Assembly (NCBI GenBank): GCA_900299145.1
Contig: OMIN01000012.1
Location: forward strand, 1-64,000
Length of the DNA stretch: 64,000 bases
Reading direction: 5' to 3'
DNA from: Betaproteobacteria bacterium
GTDB lineage: Bacteria > Pseudomonadota > Gammaproteobacteria > Burkholderiales > SG8-41
Every line of letters begins with the position of its first letter. Position 1 is the first letter of the stretch. Both the position numbers and the translations under genes were made by a program. The notes under the pieces were generated by a model that was not told the origin of the DNA, did no database searches, and saw only the letters and a program-made list of their open reading frames with translations. Below, piece by piece: positions 7,872 through 16,428 of this stretch.

Positions 7872-8513
7872 GTGCTGCGCCAGGGCCGCGTCTCCAGCGC
7901 GCAGCAGCGCGCCTGCGAAACGCTGCTTCCCCAGTATGGCGTGGCATTTTCCGAAACACGGCTTGACCTTGCCCGATGCTTTGGCCGCGCTGCGCCGAAG
8001 ATTCTGGAAATCGGTTTCGGCATGGGCGAAACCACAGCGGCCATCGCCGCCGCGCAGCCGGAGAATGATTATCTGGGCATCGAGGTGCACACGCCCGGTG
8101 TAGGCAATCTGCTCAAGCTGATTGATGCGGGGGCATTGACGAACGTGCGCATCATCCAGCACGACGCGGTAGAAGTGCTGCGCCATATGATCGCGCCGCA
8201 AAGCCTCGACGGCATACACATTTTTTTCCCCGACCCGTGGCCGAAAAAGCGCCATCACAAACGGCGGCTGATCCAGCCACTGCTGGTGGACACGCTGACG
8301 GAAAAACTCAAACCTGGCGGGTATCTGCACGCCGCCACCGACTGGCACGAATACGCCGAACAGATTCTCGCGGTGCTCAGCGCCTCGCCAGCGCTGCAAA
8401 ACACCGCAGCGGGTTACGCGCCACGCCCGGCTTATCGCCCGCAAACCAAGTTTGAAGCGCGCGGCCTGCGGCTGGGCCACGGCGTGTGGGATATCGTATT
8501 CCGGCGGCGGTAA
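7872..8513 (+). CDS. trmB: tRNA (guanine-N7-)-methyltransferase TrmB
   Basis: Methylates G46 in the variable loop of tRNAs using S-adenosylmethionine. Visible motifs are the SAM-binding [17 protein letters not shown], the catalytic-site [15 protein letters not shown] and the C-terminal TKFEARG. The first usable codon is GTG at 7872, but the family normally starts earlier: the codons before it read RHIRSYV, which fits the usual N-terminal RPIRSYV. No ATG, GTG or TTG exists upstream before the stop at 7812-7814, so the gene either starts late or uses a rare codon such as ATA or ATC. An A/T-rich dispersed repeat occupies the place where a normal start would be expected. Confidence 0.93.
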   Translation: MLRQGRVSSAQQRACETLLPQYGVAFSETRLDLARCFGRAAPKILEIGFGMGETTAAIAAAQPENDYLGIEVHTPGVGNLLKLIDAGALTNVRIIQHDAVEVLRHMIAPQSLDGIHIFFPDPWPKKRHHKRRLIQPLLVDTLTEKLKPGGYLHAATDWHEYAEQILAVLSASPALQNTAAGYAPRPAYRPQTKFEARGLRLGHGVWDIVFRRR

Positions 8514-8517
8514 ATCT

Positions 8518-10659
8518 TCAGCCGCTGTTGGCGGCCGGTACGTCGGCGGCACCTTCGTCGGCTTTTGCCTGCGCGCGTGCCGCCAGAAATTCCCGCAACG
8601 CCTTCGGATTAAGCGGCCGCGAGAAAAAATAGCCCTGAATTTCGTCGCAACCGTTGTCGCGCAAAAAGCCCAACTGCTCTTGTGTCTCAACGCCTTCGGC
8701 AATCACTTTCAGATCGAGCGCGTGTCCCAGCTGTATCACCGCGCGCGCGATGGCCGCGCCGTCGGCCGAGGAATTCACCTCACGCGTGAACGATTGATCT
8801 ATCTTGAGGCGATCAATCGGAAAACGCCGCAGATAACTCAAACTGGAATAGCCGGTGCCGAAATCGTCAATGGCCATTTGCAGCCCGAGGCTTTTGAGTT
8901 CCTTTAACTTGGCCACCACCGCGTCGACGTCCTTCATCGCCAACCCTTCGGTGATTTCCAGTTCCAGATGTTTCGGATCAAGCCGCGTGCGCGCGAGAAT
9001 TTCCGCCACCTTGAGAATCAGCCGCTCGTCGCGAAACTGGCGTGGCGAAAGATTCACCGCGACGTGCCCCACTGAAAAACCCTCGTCGCGCAACGCCCTG
9101 GTTTCACGGCAGGCTTCCTCCATCACCCAGCCGCCGATGGACACGATCAAGTCGGTTTCCTCGGCCACCGGGATGAAACGTCCCGGCGACACCATGCCCA
9201 TGTCCGGGTGCTTCCAGCGCACCAGCGCCTCCATCCCGATGACGCGGCCGTCGCGCGCGCTCACCTGCGGCTGGTATTGCAGTAGCAACTCGCCGTTCTC
9301 GACGGCGCGGCGCAACTGCGCCTCCATGTAAAGCCGTTCCTCGGTAAAACGGTCGCTGTCGGCCGAGTAAAAATAGTAGCAGTCACCGCCCAGCGTGCGT
9401 GCATGGCGCATGGCCGTATCGGCGCGGCGCAACAGCGTTTCCGGATCGGGGCCGTCGTTCGGAAACAGTGCGCAGCCGATGCTGCAAGTCACCACCACTT
9501 CCTGCGTGCCGATCATGAATGGCTCACGCACGGCCGCCAGCACACGCTTCATCGCCTGCGCGGCGCCGCCAAGGGTGTCAATATCGATCAGCGTCATGGC
9601 GAACGAATCTGCACCCAGCCTCGCCACCGAATCATGATCGCGCAACGCACCGCGCAGCCGCTGCGCAACACCCTTTAACAACTCGTCGCCCGCGTCGTGA
9701 CCGAGACTCTGATTCACGTACTTGAAATGGTCGACGTTGACGACGAAAGTGGCGACCATGCGCTCATAGCGCTGCCCGTAGGCGATACCATGACGCAAAT
9801 GATCGACCAGCAATGGCCGGTTGGCGACACCGGTTAGGCTGTCGTGCGTGGCCCGCTGCACCATTTCATCAAGATAATGGCGCGTCTGCGTGAAGTCGGT
9901 GATGGTGCCCACCAGCGTGGACGATGGTTCGCCGCCCGCGCCGGGCAATGCCACACCGCGCTCGGTAACCCAGCGCGGCGTACCGTCCGGCGAAATCACG
10001 CGATACTCAACGTTGTAGCTGTCGCCCCTGGCCAGCTGATTTTGCACGTCCTGATACGCCATGGACACGTCGTCGGGTGAAATAATCGATGCCCACGAAC
10101 GAACTGCACCCTCCGTGAAATCAGCCGCCGGATAACCCGTCAGGCCCAGGCTGCCTTCGCTGACAAACTGCATACTCCAGTCTTCAGCCATCCGGCGCTG
10201 GTAAACCACCAGCGGCAGATGGTCGATGAGCGTGTCGAGCCGCCGTTCGTTATCTCTGATCCGGATATCGCGCACCACCTGCTGCGTCATATCAACGGCC
10301 ACGCCCAACGTGCCCGCGACACCGCCGTTGTTGTCGAGCAGTGCGATGCGGTGCGTGGCGTAATGCCGCGATTCGCCCGACGGACTGAATAAAAAGAGCT
10401 TGCCGTGCCGCGCCTTGCGCGTGGTGGCGACCTCACCATCTTCCTGCAACGACTGTTCGGCAAGCTCCAGCGGAAACAGGTTGAAATCGGTGACGTCGAT
10501 GACGTCAATGTCATCGCCGCCGGTCTGAAACAGACACATCTCACGAAACGCGCGATTCACCACCACATAGCGATGCCCGGCGTCCTTCACCCACGCCGGA
10601 TCAGGCAGGGTTTCCAGAAAACCATCGGAAATAACTTGCGCGAGCGTCTGTATGTCCAT
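8518..10659 (-). CDS. PAS-PAS-GGDEF(degenerate)-EAL cyclic di-GMP phosphodiesterase
   Basis: A 713-residue protein with two PAS-type sensor domains (about 1-130 and 140-265), a GGDEF domain (270-440) and an EAL domain (450-700); no membrane segments, so cytoplasmic. The GGDEF site reads GADSF at 349-353, which should abolish diguanylate cyclase activity. The EAL domain is intact: MEALVRW (EAL at 477-479), NLSPRQF, EITEG, DDFGTGYSS at 598-606, KIDQSF and AEGVET. The likely net activity is hydrolysis of cyclic di-GMP, with the inactive GGDEF domain perhaps acting as a GTP sensor as known for other such hybrids. It converges with trmB four bases away. Signal and output are unknown. Confidence 0.93.
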   Translation of the reverse strand: MDIQTLAQVISDGFLETLPDPAWVKDAGHRYVVVNRAFREMCLFQTGGDDIDVIDVTDFNLFPLELAEQSLQEDGEVATTRKARHGKLFLFSPSGESRHYATHRIALLDNNGGVAGTLGVAVDMTQQVVRDIRIRDNERRLDTLIDHLPLVVYQRRMAEDWSMQFVSEGSLGLTGYPAADFTEGAVRSWASIISPDDVSMAYQDVQNQLARGDSYNVEYRVISPDGTPRWVTERGVALPGAGGEPSSTLVGTITDFTQTRHYLDEMVQRATHDSLTGVANRPLLVDHLRHGIAYGQRYERMVATFVVNVDHFKYVNQSLGHDAGDELLKGVAQRLRGALRDHDSVARLGADSFAMTLIDIDTLGGAAQAMKRVLAAVREPFMIGTQEVVVTCSIGCALFPNDGPDPETLLRRADTAMRHARTLGGDCYYFYSADSDRFTEERLYMEAQLRRAVENGELLLQYQPQVSARDGRVIGMEALVRWKHPDMGMVSPGRFIPVAEETDLIVSIGGWVMEEACRETRALRDEGFSVGHVAVNLSPRQFRDERLILKVAEILARTRLDPKHLELEITEGLAMKDVDAVVAKLKELKSLGLQMAIDDFGTGYSSLSYLRRFPIDRLKIDQSFTREVNSSADGAAIARAVIQLGHALDLKVIAEGVETQEQLGFLRDNGCDEIQGYFFSRPLNPKALREFLAARAQAKADEGAADVPAANSG

Positions 10660-10700
10660 GTTTGCGCACTGGCGCGCCGGGTAGTACCGAACTGCCCCGG

Positions 10701-10750
10701 CGCTATTCGGCCGTATTCGACCCTATTTGACCTTATTCGACCCTATTCAA
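10701..10750. repeat. Tandem repeat, five 10-bp units, at the stop of a Bug gene
   Basis: Five units in register, CGCTATTCGG, CCGTATTCGA, CCCTATTTGA, CCTTATTCGA and CCCTATTCAA. The last unit carries the TAG stop of the Bug gene at 10743-10745. The array fills most of the gap between two minus-strand genes. Confidence 0.85.
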
Positions 10751-11732
10751 CCCGCAGCCCCGCGTCCTTGATAAGTTTGCCCCAGCGCGCGCTTTCGCCC
10801 GCCATAAAGGCGCCGAACTGTTCAGGCGTACTGGACACCGCCGCCACAGCCAATTCGGCCAGCCGCGACTTCACGTTTTGCGTTGCGAGCGCCTTGACCA
10901 AGTCAGCGTTCACCTTGTCGATGATCGGACGCGACACGCCCGCCGGAAACAGAATGCCCCACCAATTCACAGCGGCAAAACCCTTCAAACCGGCTTCGGC
11001 CAGCGTCGGCAATTCTGGCGTGAACGGCCAGCGCTGCTCACTGGTTACCGCCATGGCGCGCAACTTGCCGGTTTTCATCGCCTGCATCGCGGGCACCGCG
11101 TCGGAAAACATGGTGGTGATCTGCCCACCCATGAGGTCGGTAATCGCCAGTGCGTTGCCCTTGTACGGCACGGTGATCAGCTTCACGCCCGCAAGTTGCT
11201 GGAACATTTCACCGGCGAAGTGCGACATACTGCCCGGGCCGCTGGTGCCATAGGTCAACTCACCGGGTCGCTGTTTGGCCAGCGCCACCAGTTGCGCAAT
11301 GGTGGTCACCGGCATGGTCTTGGGCACCACCAGAATATTGGCGGAAATGGTGATGCGCGACACCGGCGCGAAATCCTTCTGCCAGTCGTAATTCACCTTC
11401 GCCAACAAGGGCTTCGCCACCACCGGGCCGAAGTTACCGAGCAGAAACGTATAACCATCGGCCGGCTGACGCGAAGCGTATTCCATGCCGATGGAGCCAT
11501 CGGCCCCCGGACGCGATTCCACCAGCACCTGCTGCCCCCAGTATTCGGACAGCTGTTGGCCGATGATGCGCGCCATCACATCGGAACTGCCACCCGCGGG
11601 ATAAGTGACAATAAAGCGCACGGTCTTGTTCGGATAGTTTTGCGCGTGAGCCGTGCCGTAAATCGGGCCGAACACCCCAAGTACCCCGGCCGCGGCGGCC
11701 GCGCTCAACGTCAATTTGATCAACCGATTCAC
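10743..11732 (-). CDS. Bug/TctC-family periplasmic solute receptor (1)
   Basis: Periplasmic binding protein of the tripartite tricarboxylate family; members bind carboxylates, amino acids or aromatic acids in a closed venus-flytrap cleft and hand them to TctAB or act as sensors. The preferred start is the GTG at 11732 with AGGAGG immediately upstream, giving a signal peptide ending GTAHAQ before NYPNKTVRFIVTYPAGGSSDVMAR. ESRPGADGSIGMEYASRQPADGYTFLLGN and VPYKGNALAITDLMGGQI are the family's ligand-loop regions. The longer frame to 11834 has no leader-like sequence. No tctA or tctB is nearby. It lies between the EAL protein gene and hemW on the same strand. Confidence 0.9.
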   Translation of the reverse strand: MNRLIKLTLSAAAAAGVLGVFGPIYGTAHAQNYPNKTVRFIVTYPAGGSSDVMARIIGQQLSEYWGQQVLVESRPGADGSIGMEYASRQPADGYTFLLGNFGPVVAKPLLAKVNYDWQKDFAPVSRITISANILVVPKTMPVTTIAQLVALAKQRPGELTYGTSGPGSMSHFAGEMFQQLAGVKLITVPYKGNALAITDLMGGQITTMFSDAVPAMQAMKTGKLRAMAVTSEQRWPFTPELPTLAEAGLKGFAAVNWWGILFPAGVSRPIIDKVNADLVKALATQNVKSRLAELAVAAVSSTPEQFGAFMAGESARWGKLIKDAGLRVE

Positions 11733-11870
11733 GCTTCCTCCTGATGGTGGTTTGTTATTGTCCGCAGCAAATTTACCACGTAACCCATGGCGCAAATATC
11801 CACAAAAAGTCTCACTGGCGTGAATTCCCTGCAACGTCCAATAAGGTGCGTCCGGGATGCCGGGCTCTAT

Positions 11871-11890
11871 TATAAGTATTTGTTTTAAAA
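11871..11890 (-). repeat. A/T-rich dispersed repeat, copy 2 (hemW 3' end)
   Basis: On the minus strand the sequence reads TTAAAACAAATACTTATA directly behind the hemW stop codon at 11897-11899, in the same direction as hemW and the following Bug gene. Confidence 0.75.
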
Positions 11891-11896
11891 AAATTT

Positions 11897-13210
11897 TTAC
11901 TTACCGGCGCTACCGTCAGCCGGTAGAAACAATTGCAGTAAATCATTGAGAAATCGCCGCCCCTGCAAGGTGGGCGTCACGCGCTGATGGTCACGCGTGA
12001 TGAAACCGCGCTGTTCGGCAGCGTCGAGCGCACGCAGCACACGCGTCAGCGGCACACCAGCACGCTCCACGAAAAGCGCGAGTTCGAATCCTTCGGTGAG
12101 ACGCAGCGCATTCATCATGAATTCAAAGCCGATATCGGCGGCGCCGATTTCCTGTAACGTCTGCACCGCGTTGCCGGCCAGCGCTTTTTCCCTATATTGC
12201 GCCGGCTGGCGGTAACGCGCCTCACGCGCCACGCGATCCGGAAACGAAATCTTGCCGTGCGCGCCTGCGCCGATGCCAATATAGTCGCCAAACAACCAAT
12301 AATTCAGATTGTGCCGGCAACGCCGGCCCGGTTGCGCGAAGGCCGAGGTTTCATAGTTGTCGTAACCGTGCGCCACCAGCAGCGTTTCAATGCGTGCCTG
12401 CATGTCAGCGGCGATATCGTCGTCCGGCAGTTTCGGCGGGTAGCGATAAAAGTAAGTGTTCGGCTCCAGTGTCAGGTGATAAGCCGACAGATGCGGCGGC
12501 TTGAAAGAAAGGGCAGTTTCGATATCCGTCAGGGCTTCATCAAGCGTCTGTTCCGGCAAGCCGTACATCACATCCAGATTGAAATTGTCGAAGTACTCGC
12601 GTGCGATGCCGATGGCGCGGCGTGCCTCGGTGTCGTCGTGGATGCGGCCCAGCGCCTTCAGATGTTTCGGGTTAAAACTCTGAATACCCAGCGACAGCCG
12701 GTTCACCCCCGCTGCACGGTATTCGCGAAAGCGGGCCGCGTCCACTGTACCGGGATTCGCCTCCAGCGTGATTTCAGCGTCGGGGTTGAGCGTGAGCCGT
12801 GCGCGCACGCCGGCAAGAATCGCATCCACCGCCTCGCCCGGCAACAGGCTCGGCGTGCCACCGCCGATAAACACCGTGCCGATGCGCCGCCCCCACACGC
12901 GCGGCAGTGTCTGCTCGAAATCGGCGATCAGCGCATTGACGTACTCCTGAAAAGGCGCGCCGCTCCCGCCTTTCACTTCATGCGAATTGAAATCACAGTA
13001 AGGGCATTTTTTCACACACCACGGGATGTGGATGTAGAGTGAGAGCGGCGGCAGCGCTTTAAATGCTGGTGAAGCGTGAGGCGTGAGGCGTGAGGTGTGG
13101 ACCGGTTGGGTTGATCCGGCATGTGTCACTCGCGCTGTTTCCGCTGGCAAGTCAGCGTCCTTGCCAGACACTTGCGCTTCACGCCTCACGATGTAACCCT
13201 CACGCCTCAC
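11897..13210 (-). CDS. hemW: Radical SAM heme chaperone HemW-like protein
   Basis: The core starts with LPPLSLYIHIPWCVKKCPYCDFNSHE, which holds the CxxxCxxC iron-sulfur motif of radical SAM proteins; GGGTPSLL, EANPGT, NRLSLGIQSF and YEISAFA-like YETSAFAQPG follow. HemW proteins have the extra cysteine-containing CPYCDF signature and are thought to insert heme into respiratory enzymes rather than act as coproporphyrinogen dehydrogenase. The frame opens with a GTG at 13210 that overlaps the rdgB stop. Its first 50 codons are largely made of heptamer repeats (RREGYIVRREA, RLTPHASP), so the native N-terminus probably lies nearer the LPPLSLY segment. There is no ATG in that extension. The C-terminus ends in an A/T-rich repeat. 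Confidence 0.9.
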   Translation of the reverse strand: MRREGYIVRREAQVSGKDADLPAETARVTHAGSTQPVHTSRLTPHASPAFKALPPLSLYIHIPWCVKKCPYCDFNSHEVKGGSGAPFQEYVNALIADFEQTLPRVWGRRIGTVFIGGGTPSLLPGEAVDAILAGVRARLTLNPDAEITLEANPGTVDAARFREYRAAGVNRLSLGIQSFNPKHLKALGRIHDDTEARRAIGIAREYFDNFNLDVMYGLPEQTLDEALTDIETALSFKPPHLSAYHLTLEPNTYFYRYPPKLPDDDIAADMQARIETLLVAHGYDNYETSAFAQPGRRCRHNLNYWLFGDYIGIGAGAHGKISFPDRVAREARYRQPAQYREKALAGNAVQTLQEIGAADIGFEFMMNALRLTEGFELALFVERAGVPLTRVLRALDAAEQRGFITRDHQRVTPTLQGRRFLNDLLQLFLPADGSAGK

Positions 13211-13212
13211 GC
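13074..13212. repeat. Heptamer repeats at the rdgB-hemW junction
   Basis: Three copies of GCGTGAG stand at 13074-13094. Their complements recur at 13177-13190 (CTTCACGCCTCACG) and 13198-13212 (CCTCACGCCTCACGC). The arrangement is an inverted pair of short 7-bp arrays that covers the end of rdgB and the first codons of the hemW frame. Confidence 0.8.
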
Positions 13213-13817
13213 TTTAACAGCGCGGCCAACGCCGCCAGCGCCAGCCCCCGATGACTGATTTTATTTTTCTCAGCCGCTGGCAACTCCGCCGCCGTCCTGT
13301 TCAACGTGCGCAGGAAAAAATACGGGTCATAACCGAATCCGCCGTCGCCGCGCGGCGTATCGATAATTTCACCATGCCAGCGGCCTTCGGCAATCAAGGG
13401 CTCCGGATCATCGGCGTGGCGCACCAGCACAATCACGCAGGTGTAGTGCGCGCGTCGGTCGGCATTGGCTTGTAGCGCCGCGATCAGCTTTGCGTTGTTG
13501 CGTGCGTCTTGTGTATCGCGGTTGCCCGCAGTTTCAGCGTACCGCGCCGAGTGCACCCCTGGCGCACCTCCGAGTGCTTCCACGCAAATGCCGGAGTCGT
13601 CTGCAAAGGCTGGCAGGCCCGACGCACGCGCCGCGTGCCGCGCCTTCGCCAGCGCGTTTTCAACGAAGGTGCCGTGAGGCTCTTCCGCCTCGCTGATGCC
13701 GAGCGCCGATTGCGGCACGATTTGCCAGCCCAGCGGCTCGCACAACTGGCAAAACTCGCGCAGTTTGCCGGGGTTGCCCGAAGCCAGTATCAGCTTTTTG
13801 GCCAGCAGCGAACTCAT
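13200..13817 (-). CDS. rdgB: XTP/dITP pyrophosphatase RdgB
   Basis: House-cleaning enzyme that hydrolyses non-canonical purine nucleoside triphosphates (dITP, XTP, ITP) and keeps them out of DNA. The 205 residues show the family signatures: LASGNPGKLREF at the N-terminus, FADDSGICVEALGG with the metal-binding acidic pair, GFGYDPYF and KNKISHRG. Length is normal. It sits between a Bug gene and hemW in the usual rph-rdgB-hemW order for betaproteobacteria, except that two extra genes have entered between rph and rdgB. The last three codons are made of the heptamer repeat at the junction. Confidence 0.96.
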   Translation of the reverse strand: MSSLLAKKLILASGNPGKLREFCQLCEPLGWQIVPQSALGISEAEEPHGTFVENALAKARHAARASGLPAFADDSGICVEALGGAPGVHSARYAETAGNRDTQDARNNAKLIAALQANADRRAHYTCVIVLVRHADDPEPLIAEGRWHGEIIDTPRGDGGFGYDPYFFLRTLNRTAAELPAAEKNKISHRGLALAALAALLKREA

Positions 13818-13824
13818 AAAATAA

Positions 13825-13846
13825 TTAATTAAATCAATTGGTTATG
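13825..13846 (+). repeat. A/T-rich dispersed repeat, copy 3 (diverged)
   Basis: ATTAATTAAATCAATTGGTTATG stands directly upstream of rdgB. It is a diverged copy, and its A-rich strand is opposite to the flanking minus-strand genes. Confidence 0.5.
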
Positions 13847-13894
13847 GATACCGCTTAAGCATACCGCTCTGCAGCGCGGCGGATCGTGGTATTG

Positions 13895-14866
13895 CTATTG
13901 CGGCTTCAAGCCTATCGCACGCGCGACCTTGCCCCAACGCTCGATGTCGTCGCGGATGATGGCCGTGAATTCCGCCGGTGATGACCCCACCGGCTCCACC
14001 GCCAGCGCGGCGAGTTCATTCTTGCCGGCGCCGGATTTCACATACGCATTGATCGCTTGTGATACACGCTCCACTGCCACGCGCGGCGTGCCGGCAGGTG
14101 CGGCGATGCCGTACCAGAAACCATGCGTGAATCCCTTCAAGCCCGCTTCTTCCAGCGTCGGCGCAGACGGCAACAACGGTGTGCGCTGCGTCACCGCAAT
14201 GGCCTTCAGCCGTCCTGCTTTCACCAGCGGCACCGAGGCCACGGGGTTATCGAAAAACGCCTGCACCCGGTTCGATGACAGATCGGGATAGATCAACGCG
14301 GAACCCTTGAACGGCACAGGCACCATGTCCGTGCCAGTCGCACTCTTGAACGCCTCGGTCAGCAAATAGCCCAGCGTGCCAGTGCCCACGTGCGCGACGT
14401 TGACCTTGCCCGGATTCGCTTTCATATAGGCCACGAATTCCGCCAGCGTGTTTGCCGGCAACGCGGGCGCGGCAACGATGATGTACGGCGTGACACCAAT
14501 TTGCGTCACCGGCGCGAAGCTCTTTAGTGCGTCGTACGGGATTTTTTGCGTCAGTCCCGCCACCGGATGCGTGCTCGACGTGGCAATGCCGAGCGTGTAA
14601 CCGTCGGCATTGGCCTTGGCCACAAGATCAGTACCAATAATGCCGCCCGCGCCGCCACGATTGTCGACCACCACCGGCTGCCCCACCGCACCCGATAGCG
14701 CATTCGACGCCGCGCGCCCGACGAGATCCGTGCCGCCACCCGGTGGAAACGGCACGATCATGCGGATGGGTTTGGCGGGCCAGTCCGCGGCCAGAGCGGC
14801 CGTGGCCGTGACTACCGTATTGCATGCCAGCAACGCAACCAATGCGCCTGCGAACAATTTGCTCAC
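13895..14866 (-). CDS. Bug/TctC-family periplasmic solute receptor (2)
   Basis: The GTG at 14866, 11 bases after the stop of the aldolase gene, gives a 35-residue leader ending ATAALA before ADWPAKPIRMIVPFPPGGGTDLVGRA. VVDNRGGAGGIIGTDLVAKANADGYTLGIA, NVAHVGTGTLGYLL and VPFKGSALIYPDLSSNRV match the usual receptor regions. The longer frame to 15013 would run deep into the aldolase gene and is rejected. Tight coupling to the aldolase gene suggests that both serve one substrate, perhaps a hydroxy acid or a sugar acid; the ligand itself cannot be read from sequence. Confidence 0.9.
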   Translation of the reverse strand: MSKLFAGALVALLACNTVVTATAALAADWPAKPIRMIVPFPPGGGTDLVGRAASNALSGAVGQPVVVDNRGGAGGIIGTDLVAKANADGYTLGIATSSTHPVAGLTQKIPYDALKSFAPVTQIGVTPYIIVAAPALPANTLAEFVAYMKANPGKVNVAHVGTGTLGYLLTEAFKSATGTDMVPVPFKGSALIYPDLSSNRVQAFFDNPVASVPLVKAGRLKAIAVTQRTPLLPSAPTLEEAGLKGFTHGFWYGIAAPAGTPRVAVERVSQAINAYVKSGAGKNELAALAVEPVGSSPAEFTAIIRDDIERWGKVARAIGLKPQ

Positions 14867-14877
14867 GCCGGTTCCCG

Positions 14878-15624
14878 TTACTTGCGTATCAACTTCGGAT
14901 ACACCACGCCATCGCCCTGCCCAAACATCCATTCCATTTCTTCCTTTTTCAGATACTCCGGCTGCGTGCCCTTCGCTGCGCACAGCGCCTCCACCATGAT
15001 CTGCCGCCGGCACTCAGCGTGATAAACATTCACCCGGTGATAGCACTCGGACACGTTGCGCCCCAGCACGGTAATGCCGTGGCGCTTCATCACAATGCAG
15101 TTGGTGCCGTGGATGAAAGTCTTGATCGGGCCGACATCTTCCTCAACGTTCAGATGCGCGGGCAGATACGCCAGCGGTTTCTGCATCAGATACGAAAACG
15201 TCAGCGAAAAACTGCGTATCTCCTCGCAACCCGCGGCCAGCAGCGCGATGGTTTCATCGTGATGCAAATGAATCACGCAGTTCACATCGGGCCGCAGCCG
15301 CAGAATTTCGCGATTCATCTGATGGCCGACACTGGTCGCCTGCTCGCCATGCAACACACGGCCGAAGGGGATGTCGGTGATCACCAAGTCGCCGATTTCC
15401 ATTTCTTCGAGCGACACGCCCGCCGGCTTCGCATACGCTAGACCATCCGGAAAATCCGCGTGCGGCACCCGAATCACCATGCCGCCCAGCGTGCTTTGCA
15501 CGTAGCCGCGCGCGGCGAGCCGGTGCGCGTAACGCACGTAGGTTCCGCCCACCGCGGGGTCGAACGTCACCCGCGGATCGGGCGTGTATTCGTTGACTTG
15601 ATACAGTGGTTGCGGATTATTCAC
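14878..15624 (-). CDS. Class II aldolase/adducin-family protein
   Basis: The fold is that of L-fuculose- and L-ribulose-phosphate aldolases and epimerases: VRYAHRLAARGYVQSTLGGMVIRV at the N-terminus, the zinc ligands in CVIHLHHDETIALLAAG and a third histidine in RHGITVLGRNVSE. The GTG at 15624 has GGGAG eight bases upstream and avoids overlap with rph, so it is preferred to the TTG at 15660. The product has about 248 residues and no leader, so it is cytoplasmic. Relatives include aldolases and decarboxylases acting on 3-oxo and hydroxy acids; the substrate here is unknown. It is coupled to the downstream Bug receptor and was apparently inserted into the rph-rdgB order. Confidence 0.88.
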   Translation of the reverse strand: MNNPQPLYQVNEYTPDPRVTFDPAVGGTYVRYAHRLAARGYVQSTLGGMVIRVPHADFPDGLAYAKPAGVSLEEMEIGDLVITDIPFGRVLHGEQATSVGHQMNREILRLRPDVNCVIHLHHDETIALLAAGCEEIRSFSLTFSYLMQKPLAYLPAHLNVEEDVGPIKTFIHGTNCIVMKRHGITVLGRNVSECYHRVNVYHAECRRQIMVEALCAAKGTQPEYLKKEEMEWMFGQGDGVVYPKLIRK

Positions 15625-15652
15625 GGGCGTTGCTCCCTGAAACAGTGAACGA

Positions 15653-16390
15653 TCAATCAAGCCCCAGCGCGGCGCGCTGCTTCCCGATCAGTGCGCGAAT
15701 GCCTTGCTGCGCAAGCTCCACCATCGCATCCATCTCCTTGCGCGAGAATGGCACGCCTTCGGCGGTACCCTGAATTTCGATCAACCCGCCACTGCCGGTC
15801 ATCACCACGTTCATGTCGGTGTCGCAACTGGAATCCTCGAGGTAATCGAGGTCCAGCAGCGGCGTGCCACCGTGCATACCCACCGACACCGCGGCAACGT
15901 GTTCGCGCAGGGGCGATGTAGCGACCAGCTGTTTGGCGAGCAGGCCGCTGACCGCGTCATGCAACGCCACGAACGAGCCGGTAATGCTGGCGGTGCGCGT
16001 GCCGCCGTCGGCCTGCAGCACATCGCAATCGAGGTGTATGGTGCGCGGCCCCAGCGCTTCCAGATCGACCACCGCGCGCAGCGAACGGCCAATCAGCCGC
16101 TGGATTTCCTGCGTGCGGCCCGACTGCTTGCCACGCGCCGCTTCACGATCCGTGCGCGTGCGCGTCGAGCGCGGCAGCATGCCGTACTCCGCCGTTACCC
16201 AGCCCCTGGTAGTGCCGCGCAGATGCGGCGGCTGCTTTTCCAGCACGCTCGCCGTGCAGAGCACTTTGGTATTGCCGCTTTCGATCAACACCGCGCCCTC
16301 GGCGTGACAGGTAAAGTTGCGTGTGATGCGTATCACGCGCAATTCATCGGGCTTCCTGCCGCTGGGTCTTTTACCGGCTGCTGCGCTCAT
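15653..16390 (-). CDS. rph: Ribonuclease PH
   Basis: Phosphorolytic 3'-to-5' exoribonuclease that trims the ends of tRNA precursors and acts as a hexamer. The product shows [15 protein letters not shown] at the start, the phosphate-binding [27 protein letters not shown] and the metal-site block [18 protein letters not shown], then SVG and [18 protein letters not shown]. The start [18 protein letters not shown] at 16390 is preferred over the ATG at 16408; both have weak Shine-Dalgarno matches. It is divergent from yicC with only 38 bp between the starts, so the two promoters overlap, as in many betaproteobacteria. Confidence 0.96.
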   Translation of the reverse strand: MSAAAGKRPSGRKPDELRVIRITRNFTCHAEGAVLIESGNTKVLCTASVLEKQPPHLRGTTRGWVTAEYGMLPRSTRTRTDREAARGKQSGRTQEIQRLIGRSLRAVVDLEALGPRTIHLDCDVLQADGGTRTASITGSFVALHDAVSGLLAKQLVATSPLREHVAAVSVGMHGGTPLLDLDYLEDSSCDTDMNVVMTGSGGLIEIQGTAEGVPFSRKEMDAMVELAQQGIRALIGKQRAALGLD

Positions 16391-16428
16391 GCTATCTTCC
16401 GCGTTCAATTATTGAATGCAGATTATAC

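Noticed and set aside
13074-13212. Heptamer region as genuine N-terminal domain of HemW
   Set aside because: The 50 codons are built from repeats and have no counterpart in the family, so they are more likely untranslated or a neutral extension.
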